Source: Alitta virens
Taxonomy: Eukaryota; Annelida; Polychaeta; Phyllodocida; Nereididae
Assembly: GCA_932294295.1 (NCBI GenBank)
Contig: OW028580.1
Coordinates: 32,868,136 to 32,932,135 of the forward strand
DNA length: 64,000 bases
Reading direction: 5' to 3'
Part shown: positions 33,365 to 45,300 of the stretch, piece by piece
How the letters are laid out: the number at the start of each line of letters is the position of its first letter
Position numbering within the stretch: the first letter of the stretch is position 1
Notes under the pieces: model-generated
What the model was told of the DNA's origin: nothing
Seen by the model: the letters and a program-made list of their open reading frames with translations, nothing else
Database searches by the model: none
Translations under genes and position numbers: made by a program

Positions 33365-36300
33365 CTGAAAATGACAATAAACATTTTTTGGTAAATTTGA
33401 AAAGATAAATATGGACAAGGTAAACTGAACACTAATAATACTCAGTTTATATTTAAGTGTTTCATGATCTAATCTCACCTTTTGTTCCAAGATTGATTCT
33501 AGACTTGAGATTTGCACCTCAGCTTTTCTTAAGCCTGCTTGGATAATGGTCACTTGGCTCTCGGAAGTTTTCCTCTGTTTGTCAATCTCCGTATTTGCCC
33601 TGGAAGAAGGAAATGAGTTTTACAATCACAATATAACTATGTTATTGTCAGATGCGACCAAATGTTCCAATACTTAGTGCATCTGCTACGTCACTAATTG
33701 TCACACTCTGTAGCTTATAGGAGACCTACTTCCATAGAAAACTGACCTCAGACACACTTACAACATTGTTTAATTAACTAGTTCAGTTTATCGCCCGAAT
33801 GAAAATTTTGTCAAGCAACAAAAACTTCTAGCCTAATGCACTTGGACTAGACCACTTCCCCACTGTAGACAAGAAATTTGTTATGACAATAATACAAAAA
33901 TTGTGAGGTTTTTAACAAAAATCTCAAGATAAAATTTCAGAAAATTGCCGTCATCCATACTTACATCTGTAATTTCTGCTCGGACTCCTTCCTCAGTTGT
34001 TCATATCTCTCTTCCTGCGTTTTCAACTTGTCTTGGTAATCTAGAATGCACTTTTTCAAAACCTCTTCATTCTGAAAAATTTCAACAAAATAAATTATGA
34101 CATGTTCCATTCAAATATATATAACTTAAGTGCAAGATAATTGTGCAATAAATTTAGTGGCTGTTAGCGTAGAAATTGATAGCGTATAAGCCAAGTGCTT
34201 AACATTATGAGCATATCACATTACACAAACAGCCACACACAATGTATACATAATTTCCAAGGGATTCCCCCTCTCCCTTTCTCTTTTGTAACATTGTTAG
34301 AGCGAGTCCAAGTCAGGTTTACGTCAATGTCCACCTATCAGACAGAAGTTCCTGACTCACTCACCAGGTGCCAATCGCTACCTTCTGATACCTGAACTGC
34401 TAAAGCAAACTGCAAGTTCCAAATGAATTATTTCGCCTTTATCAGTAATTAAAAGAACTAATTAGTACTCCTCACCTTTCTATGTTCGACCAAGATCAGT
34501 TTGTTCTTCTCGTATCTCTGATGCAAATTAGCAAAAGCGTCTTCTACGGATTTTAGGTCTTCGTATGCCAAGTCCCTCTCCTGCATCAAGGCTTGCATCG
34601 ATTTGTGGGATGCTGAGGTTGATGTGTCTCTGTCGGCTGAAAAGATGAGAATTATCCATAAATAACACCAAAGCCATTATACACTGCATTATCCACTAAA
34701 GCATCATATATATCATAATTTCCCGAACATCATTAAACAGATTTCCCTTCGTCCGCAAACATACTTTCATGTCAGAGCCAATGTTAACTGACCATTAATA
34801 TATATAAATAAGAGTTTTTGACCAAATGTATATAGATATATTATATAAATGCTCATTTATACAGTTTTAGGCATAAATAGTCATACTTATTTCTCGATTT
34901 TATAGAAAGCAAAACGCATATCATGTTGATTTTTTTTTCCCCTTTAGCGCGTGAAAATGGCACTTAATTTTAGATGTGTGTTATGACTTGAGTTGCATAT
35001 TTACTGGTGATTTTTACACTTTGCTGGGTTGAATTTGACTTAAATGCGATAATTCATAATGTTAGTTTCCTCCACAGTGTTTGGTACAAATGGTGCATGG
35101 TATAAAAATCATATAACTTATAAGTAGGCCTTTTTCTTTGAGTCAACTGAACCAGCAAGGAGACATTAAAATCACCATTATCAATATGTGTACTGGTCTC
35201 TTTAGATGATGGCACAAGTATGAAAAAGCTTAAATGTTGGGTATAGAGTTTCAGTTTCTTCTAGTTAGGCTCTTTTTCAGCAGTAATAAAATTGTTTAAA
35301 ATTCATCTCAGATAATGCAATAATATATTCTCACACATTTAATTTGATAAATGTTGTCATGCATGGTTGAAGAGTTCCATTGGTTTAATTATCATACAGA
35401 GAACATTTAAAAAAATGTAAGGTTCAAGCATTTGCAAAAGATGTGTTTATAAAATTTATATGAAAAACCAAAAACAAAAAAAAAGGTTTCCAATCAACCA
35501 AACATGCAACAATTTCCACAACATTTCGACAAGCATTACACTTGGATAACTTTCAGGCTGAATATGATTCAATCAGTAATACAGTTCGCACTTCTGTTAA
35601 AATGTACGCTTAATTATGGATCGTAGCACACGGATTTTGGTTTGGGGTACAAGCTGACACATTAGATAATTTTTACACTTTAAGATCAAGAAATACCTGG
35701 ATTTCTTATCCAGCCAAGCTCTGAAAAACGTACACAGTTGGCGAACAAAACATCTACAAATTTTGCAAAAGAAATTTTAAGCATAATACAATAAAACAGG
35801 TAAAAGCAACATACCTTTTGCTTTCTGCAGTGCTTCTACAATAGCCTCTTCCTGCATGCTGGAAAAGAAATAGAAAATTTTAATTCTGATATGGGTCACA
35901 AATACAGGTAAAACATGCTCCTGTTTGTCCAAATAACAATACAAATTATTCTTTTAGAAATTCATTACAACAGCACCACTAGAGGTCACTGCCATAATTT
36001 ACACCAAAGTAGTAATTATGCTTTGATGGCGTTATTCCTTTACTGACCAAATATGTTTAACAATTGATGATGATGTCATTCCATTAGTGACCTAATTTTT
36101 GTAACAATTGATGATGTCATTCCTTTAGTGACCTAATTTTTGTAACAATTGATGACGTACGTCATTCCTTTAGTGACTTAATTTTTGTAACAATGGATGA
36201 TGACATCAATCCCTTGTGTTTCATCAATGCGACACAGATTATGTTGCAGTGTCCTGTATGTCAGATGAGACAAGTATGGAGCAGTTGTATGATAAAATAA

Positions 36301-39300
36301 ACAGAAACAATTACCGCATGTCTTTAATCATCTGCTCCAGACAGGTGACAGACTTGTGACTTTTTTCCATCTCTTCTTTTTGCTTGGCCATCTGAACTTT
36401 GTGCTCCATCACTAGTTCCTTCATCATGCGGTTGACGTCGCTCTGCGAGTACTTGAGCACCTGCAACAATTATCAAAATAAAAAATCAGACATCTTTCAC
36501 ACATTTATGCAATAGATGAGTTAAATTTCATTTAAGCTGTAGCATCCCCCCTTATACTTTAGATTCATAAATGGAAAAATATTATAAGGAGGGCTAACGG
36601 AACTACTAGTTTCAAAGAAGCCTTGAATACTGCCATTTAATTTTTATCATAAGTAATTCCACAATGACCCCCTAAAATAAAAGTCAAAGCATTTTACAAC
36701 CAATGTCTAAAACACACCTTTCGTTGTTTCAGGTTGTACAGACCTTGCACTATAAACAAAGACTGAACATTAACATGTTTTTCTATTGAGCTGCTTCGAG
36801 CTAGCTGACATGCCTTACCAAGAGGCAATGCCTTCCCTACAAACTGTGTGTGTGTGTGATTAGGGCTTTACGTCCTGTATTTCTGCACCTGATGGGCTAA
36901 TTAGGACAGGCAGAGACCATGGCAATGAGACGAAGGAGGAAACAGCCATCCAACGTAGGTTTGAGTTCCCAGACCCAGCGGTTGGAAGCCAAGAGCGCTA
37001 CCTCTGAGCTTGGCCCCCGCCCTCCTTCCCTACAAACTCTGGTAAAGGTTAAGGTAGATAGTGTTCATTGTTCACTCAATCGATATTGGCAGTATCATCG
37101 CGGCCTCTCCTTTAAACTAAATTACTACATTTATAACCTAGGCAGGCCTGTTGAAGCGAGCCTTTCTCAGTTGAAGCAAGCCTTTCTCAATTTCCTGGGG
37201 AGTATACAGCCTGTTACTAAAGATTACCTGCAGAGGGTCCATCACACTACAATCGCATTCTACAATCGCATTCTACGATCACATTCTAAAATGGCACTCG
37301 ATCACACTCTACAATGGCACTCTGCAATCATTACAACTATACCTAGCCAGCCGCAAGTACCTTGACCACCAGATCACAGCTTCTCATAAAGAATTAGAAG
37401 CTTGATACAACACAATTTAATGAAAGTTACCTGAATGATTCCATCTGTTCCATCGTCCATTTCTGCTACCATTTGTTGCTTAGCGGAATTCTGCATGGCA
37501 TCAGATTTTGTCTGCAATGAGAATAATAGACAATGAACAATAGACCCTTGAGCATCTTTAGACATCTTCAAGCCCAGACAACACAGCTGTCAAATTTCTC
37601 ACATTCGGGTGCAAGTTGAGTCTGAGATGAGTTAATAATTTTGTCACTGTGTAAGCGTCATGTTTAGCGAGTAGCATCACTGAGCAAATAGGATTTTGTG
37701 TTTAAAACTGGGCAAGATCAGAAGTTGTTTTAAAATTAATAATGATATTTTATCAGTTTGGCAAATAAGATGTTAAAACAGGATCAAAAGATGTGAAGTT
37801 CAGTTCAGCTTGTTAAACAATTTTTCAAACTTATCTTTACTTATTTTAGATTTGACGATATGATATACCATATTTCATTTCATACATAAAGCTCAAGATT
37901 TGTTTAATAAATCGTAACTATTTTGTCACACCATGCACATCAATAACACTTAATTATCTAAGAGAGTAGGTTCTTGTTTCGCAAAATCCAGCAACATAAT
38001 AATAACCAACTAAGTCTATAGGACAATGAAAGCAATCCATGAGAAAACTACGAACTCAACAAAACTAAGAGGATTGACTACTTGGACCCCGTTTATCTGA
38101 TGTGATTTATTCTATGTTAGTGTGTAAGATGGTTAATTCATGAAATGTGAGATTCTGATTCATGAGAATTCTGCACGGAATTTCCACTAGGGAACAGGAC
38201 TCGCAGGAGTGAGCACAAATGGAAGCAAGACAAACGGACGAAACTTGGAGAGTAAATATCAATGAAAAGCATTTCAAGCCATACTGTCATGCTTTTCTAA
38301 CGCAATAATACATGTAGACAAAGATATTCTGCTAATAATGAAGTCAAACAGATACTGGGAATTTTCTTCGAAAGCTCAGACATAAGCTGACATACAATGG
38401 CAGGCAAAACAACGCTAATATTTTCCATTCAAAGCTCCTAACATACACTTGAACCTCTGCTATGAATAGCAAGGTGGCTTAAATAGGGAGGATATATATG
38501 GCTAATACAGTGATGGGACAAATGTTCTTTGGGCTTTTTTGAATTAATTGAAGTGGCCTCTATCCTTCAGTGGTTATAGGGTGAGGTTCTAGCGTAAATA
38601 CAAGTATATATAGAAAGCATTAAGTGAAAATGCAAGCCGTGTTACGAAGTGTGAAAATCGGGGGGGTTAATTGGCAGCCATTGAATGTGACACACTGTTA
38701 CAAGGATGCATGAAGCAATGCACACACTCGCAAGAGAGACAAGCTTTTTTGTTTTTTGTTACTTTTGCTTCGGGCTGGGGAGGGGGTTCGGATCCAGGGT
38801 CCCAAAAAGAAGATCCCTCCATGGAACTCTGGGACATGAAGGTCGGAACGGTGGCCTCTAGTTCGTTGTAGTTGTTCACGGAGTCGAGCCAAGAGTGGCA
38901 AAGACTCGAGGTGTACATGCTCTCCGTGCACGCTTGCTCTCTGCTGCCAAACATCTCCTGCTGTTGCTATGGCAACCGTGCAATGACAAAACACCCGGTT
39001 ACCATGGTAGCTAAGCTCATGTGATCTATATCTAATATAATTTTAACTTGGATGTTCAGAACAGTTCATAATTTCTTGACTAGATGTGTATCGCTCAAAA
39101 TTTATAACAAAAAATCTCATTCACATGATTATCAAGGAAGATAGGTCATATGACTTACACTTCTAGAACCTTAACTATGGCATCCAAAAACAACAATAAT
39201 ACCTATTTCCAATCCCTTCCATTAAAGAGAGGAACTACTTTTAGAGTAAAATATTTTCTCTGCTGCAAATATATATGGCTTTATGGTGTAACTTCTTAAA

Positions 39301-42300
39301 AACTGACTGCACAAAAAAAAAATGAAAATGAAGGAACAAGCATCTGTTTAAGAGGCAGGACAATAAAGAAGCCTTAGGCCACCACAGATAACTTAAGCTC
39401 AGAAAACAAAATCAGCAAATTAAGTTGAAGTGATATAGCAGGGATAAGCACAGAAATGATTCCAGTAGATCCAAATGTTTCATAAAGTAGTCTTATTATA
39501 TAATCTAGTTAGTAGTCCTTAAGTTTTTTTTTTTAAAGATTGGTAACCCTTAGTGACGTGAAACGATGTGACATTTAAGAGTTACCAGACATACCCTTGT
39601 TACATTTTACACTTCAATTTTGTAGTACAGTGAATGAAGTTTAATCAAATTAGAATTTGTGCAAATTAATGCAAATTAGTGTGCCTAACAATTCATGGTT
39701 TGCTAATGTGTGAATGTAGGTTCACGACAATAGGACTGTGCAAGAGAAAATTATCTTTTTAAAGTGCAAAAAAGAATAATGCACAAATTTCCAAGCTCAG
39801 AAAAAAAATCACAAGTGAATTCAGCCAAATTCAGAGGAAAAGTAATGTATTAAGATGCCAAAATAAGTCTTTAAGCATATTACTATTAGAGGTGATTTCA
39901 AAGTCACCTTTGAACCTTACCTCATGGCTATTAGTAGACAATGAATCGTTGAATAGGCGATCCACCTCTGCTGCGGCACTTTTCTGAGCGGATTTAACTT
40001 TAGACGTGGACGTTTTTTGTGTCTTAGCTTCAGCGTTCTTTTGTGGGGGTGTGCTCATTAGCAACAAGTCATCACTGCAAAAAAAAAAGAAGAAGACCGC
40101 CATTGTTAGAAAAAGCTAATTATCAAAGGCAGACATAATAATGAGATGAAACTGGGAGACCATCAACATCATAGCCTGAGTATAATGTACACAAATGAAT
40201 GCCACTTTAATGTCTAATGACAATAAATGGCTGCTGAGATTTTGCTCATCATGCAGGGCCTTGATTTGGCAGAATCGAGGACCTCTACAGTTACCCTGAT
40301 GTTACATCGTACACAAGTTCTTAATTACTTACCCCTCCAACTGCACAGCAGTCGGAATACCGTTGACGTTGACTTTTCCGTTCCCTTTCTGACCAGCTGG
40401 ACTCTGGCCTTTGATTAACGGATCAAATTTGACGTATAGAGACTGTCGGGCCAAGGCAGAGGACTTGAACTGTAAAGAAAAATAAATCAGTGCCTTGATT
40501 GACCACTTCACATTTATCTATTCATATGAACAGACATTTAAAAGAGAGTAGAATAAGGACAAACAGATAGTCACAGAAATTTTCATGTCTTTAGAAGTTA
40601 TCAATCATCATTTACTACATAATCTAGTTGGTTATACTCTCTGCTAGACTTTCAAGATCATTACAATGATATATGTTTATTATTTTATCAAACAAATTGA
40701 GTCATTTAGATGTTAATCTCATCCAAGAGGCACTGGGACACCATACGTCCAACACCCTAATGCAATCAAAACCAATCTAACAATTAAAATTCATCATTAC
40801 AGCGTTTACTCACGGACCGGAGTGTTTGAACTTGTTAACTCGTTAAATGAACCAAAGAGACCTTTGCACCAGTGAACAGGTGAGATCCCACATTTAATTC
40901 ATCAACATCCATTGATCAATTTCAAGTGCGGTTTTTGCCGCCCATTAACGAACACTCTTGTATCTCTCTAATAAACCCACCCAGTTCCAGACTAAAAATA
41001 GACTAATTAATTGGATTATTCATAATTAATAGACATTTCATAGAGTCTAAATTTGGTGGCCTAGTTAGTAGGGCAGCCTTATCAGCCAAAATATTACTTC
41101 TATTATAATTATTGTACAGTTTGAAACTGATATTTGTGTTTTAATTGAGAGATGGCTTATTAGCAGGGTGGTCTTACGGTGTGGTACTACTTTACATTCA
41201 GAGCATAAATGTGCATTTAACATTTTTTCCTAATTGCAAGCCAGGTCTGTAGTTAAGGGCCATCTCATATTGCAGTGAGAAGCCTTGCAGAAATATCCAT
41301 ATTACATCTCCAACATATATCCTTCTATCTCAAGGCCAAGAGAAAATAATGAGGGAAAAAACAAGAGACCCAGGCATGTAATCAAGAAGATATGGTATTG
41401 CTAATTGCATGACACTTACATCATCTCCTTGCCCTCCAAACTTGTCTAGCATATCCCATGCCGCCGAGTCATTAAACACTGAAAAGAGACAAACAATAGT
41501 TATAAGTAAGCACCACAATGCATTGAACTATCACGCCAAGTTTTATCAGAGAGCTCTGCAAGAATGAAGCTTCTTAAGTCAGCGTGCAGGTTCTCCGGAG
41601 GATCAGCAGTCTGACATGCATAATTTGTGTTTACAAAAAAGCCAGGGACTACAAAATGTGATGGACTTGCTATAAAAGAGCTATGTGCCACCAGAGATGG
41701 TCTTATGACAACTGTTTTAAATGTAAATGAACTATATGATATAATTGAATTCATCTGTATTTCTTGATTAAAATGTAACCCGATCAATTTTTCACATGTA
41801 CGCTTTGAGCGTGAATAAAGAAGTTAATAATAGTGAGATGAAAACTATTCACATCAGAGCTCTAATGAACAATACTGTATACCGGTATTAAATAAAATAT
41901 ATAAAATCATCTTTCACAAAATAAGACCACACTATGTTGCACAATTCTTCTTTACCATAAGGGTGGGTTCATCTACATACCCCAGCAGAGCACACAAAAT
42001 TAAATAAAGTTTTAATGTACAATGATGTAAGACAGTCCTACTAGATAATTTTACACACACAAGCAAACCATGTGATCATTAACACCTCATTAACGAACTT
42101 CCAGGCAAACATGAATGAATGGTTTCCACTATCACCAGACCAAAAACAATCCCTTACAAGTGACTTCTAGACTATCTGTACCTGATCAAAATACTCATTC
42201 ATGCAATTCAACGCGGCACTACAAACAATATTCAATTGATCAGCTGCCAGCGAACTGCTAATCCTCTAAAGTCCAAAACCAACAGACATAACAGGTTAAT

Positions 42301-45300
42301 GCAATCCTGTCCGTGTGACATAAATGTGGTCGGACGGATTTAAGAAGGAACTGAAGCTGACCTGAGAAATGAGGACAGCCAGGAAATGCTTACGAGTGAT
42401 AATACCATTCGTTGTGGTTCATAAATATAATAGCACTATATAGTAGAGATATGAATTGATTAGACTGATCATAATTTGTCAAATGAATCCACCGAAGTAT
42501 ATTTGAACTATGGCACAACTGACTCAAACCCAAAAAATGTATTCATTAGGGGTTGTTAAGTACATACAGAGCCAAATTAAATTACACGACGAGGAGGATA
42601 TTGGTCAAATCAAAAGAAGGAGCAGTGTTAATAAAAACCATGGAGCTAAAATACAAAAAAAAATAACCGGTGTGCATGTAAATAAAGATCTGAAGATCTA
42701 TAAAGGATGATCAATACTACATGACAAGTATAACATCCAAATGATCTAAATCATAAGTCCCTGTACCGATCTAAACCACATTTTTTCCTTTTATATTCTC
42801 CAGGATTTACTTTATATCTAGCATCTTCGAGCATCTTGTGCTCTGGTTTCTATCCAATTGTCCATCTTGAGGGCGGCCATCTTGCTTCCTTTGGAACCTT
42901 CCTTCCATGTGGCTACCATGCTGTTCCAACCATGTTTCAACAGACCCTCATCTGTTCTCAAAATCCTTTTTTTTTCACCCCTTTCCATTCTCTACCTTGT
43001 AAAACCCTGTAAAAAAACCCTCGTGTGCTGGGATAAGTGGAGAATAACCAATGAAAAGAGGGGATTAATCTCTTAAGAGAGAGGAAAAAGATAAAAAACT
43101 TTGTGATATCTCAATTGAACAAAGCAAGGATTGTAAAGGTGAGATGGGTTGATCAGGTTTTGTATGCATGTCCCCGAATACAACCTAACACTATAGACAT
43201 AAAATCCAACAATGACTGAACAGCTATTATATTATGGAAGTCCTAATCAGAGGCTGATATATTAAAGCATTATAACATCACAAAAAAAGGCTTTCTTTAC
43301 ATACTAAATACCTGACATTTATGAATAAGCAAACACAGCCCAGACAAGTGCATACATTTACACCTAATAAGCAATATGATAAGCCAGCTATGAAACCATA
43401 ACATGCATAAGTAAACAGTTACTCATATTATATTTCTAGGAGAAAACCAATACTAAGCATAGATAAATGAGAGCAATATATTTGATACATCTACATTTGT
43501 ATTGGTCTTGAGTTATTTATAACCTACACTTACTAATGTGTCTGGTCAACAGGCGCTAATAGAAACCCTCAGGCTGAGCAGACAAGAGGGTTAAAAAAGA
43601 ACTCTTCTAAAAAACATGACACCATGGACATGCTACCCCCTCTACCCAATCCTGTTGTTTTAACCCTTCTCTCCAATATTTATGAGAGATATACTCTCAA
43701 TATTACTCTATGCATATTGTGAAAACAATCAGTCCGCAATGACATCATTATCATGATACGAAATGGATCAATAGAGGTATAAAATGGTAACAGATGACTA
43801 TAGCGAATCATGCATTAGCAACTCATAATTAAAATCTTAACGACTTATCCTATAACAGAAGTCAGGCTGCAATTGACAGATTTGCCAGTGTATCGTAAAA
43901 TTCACGTAATTATAACAATTTAACCCTGTTACAACGAAACCCTTTTTATGATGCTCCTTTACATGCAATCAGTATTATTTTACAATGCTGCATGAATCAA
44001 TGGCTTAGTAATGTTTACAACATGCTCCTATATTCATTTGTCATTACTTTATCTATCCATCACAACAAATATTGTGAAGCATGTATCTTCAATACATTAA
44101 TGTCTACTGACCCAAAACAAACCAGGATCCAAATACATACATATGATATGATCCACTATTTAAATGATGCCAAATAGCACCATGAGCATAACACTAAACA
44201 GCCAGCTCATAGTCATAGCTCACTATCATAACACATTACCATGGTGATATGACAACAGTTAAATAAAGACTGGAATAATGTGCTGATTTAGCATGTTTTT
44301 CCATCACCTTGTTTGTCTGTTTTGAATCGTGTTATTTCAATAAAATATTTACATAATTCAGCATGAAATATATCATACCATGGAATATATCATCACTCAT
44401 CAGGATCATAGTGAGGATCAAATAACTTGTCTGAGATAAAGAATTATAAAAAACATGAAAATATGATCTGTATCAAACATGTGATACTATCAAGCCATCA
44501 TACAGCTAATACTATGAACTGAATAGCAAAATACATTAAATACATTCCAATATCTTCCAATATATAATGACCATGGGCATGGGAATTATAAATCTCATTT
44601 TAAATCAACGCAAATGAGCAACAACAACATATCTTCTTGCATCTTGCACTAGAAAATATAAGTCATACATGTTCCTATCAATCAATCGAGTAGGTGCAGC
44701 TCTCTTGTCCAACAACCAAACATTACAAGAACAATCAATAAGCATGGTAAGTAAGCATGGTACATAGACAATTGCTATAGAAGCACATTCAATCACACGT
44801 AAATCCAAGAAATATACATATACCATTAGTTCCAGGAAAATGTATATCCTCAAATGATCATATCATCCATATGTCATCCATATGTCATACATATGTGCCA
44901 ATGTCACTACCTATACTTAATAAACAGAGCAAGTGAACTGCCTGCAGTGCACGATCTGTCTGGGGAAGTCTACCAGGCAGGATCAATGGGCCACAGCATC
45001 CCCCGGCTGCCAGGAGCTGCCTCTGTGTACACACAAACCTCTGACGTCATCACTTCATGCGTCAGTGTGACGAGTTCAGCTCAAGAGTTGCTGGTGTCTA
45101 CTGAGCAGGCGTGGCCAGTTTATAAACACCAAAATTAACTCTTAGTTACTGTAGGAGCAGCTCGTATGTGGCAGTGTACCTAAATTTATGTGAATAATTA
45201 ACTAGATTAATGGCTTTTCTCTGGATATAGTCCGATATACTGGGTTATATTAAGACTTTTCCTTTAGTTTAAGATGAACTTATATTTCCAATGCACTTCT

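Larger units (their letters stand above)
1..33469. repeat. Tandem segmental duplication, about 13.15-kb units, three visible
   Basis: Positions 1, 13157 and 26246 begin near-identical sequence, and 8443 matches 21502. Homology to the TACC-adjacent unit stops after a shared tgatc at 7164, 20313 and 33469. This defines complete units 7165-20313 (13,149 bp) and 20314-33469 (13,156 bp) plus a partial left unit ending at 7164. Introns, exons and flanks are all alike, differing by scattered substitutions and small indels, so the duplication looks recent. The array probably continues left of the window because gene A lacks its 5' exons here. Confidence 0.95.
37512..39920 (-). other. TACC intron carrying the MFGS exon
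   Basis: 2.4 kb. Apart from 38763-39011, I see only AT-rich sequence and A/T homopolymer runs. Confidence 0.6.

Noticed and set aside
36020..36215. CRISPR-like array
   Set aside because: Repeats are directly adjacent with no unique spacers, in an animal intron.
45042..45049. Proven CRE-driven internal promoter of TACC
   Set aside because: Only the 8-bp motif is seen; no TATA box, initiator or fitting first exon was found beside it.
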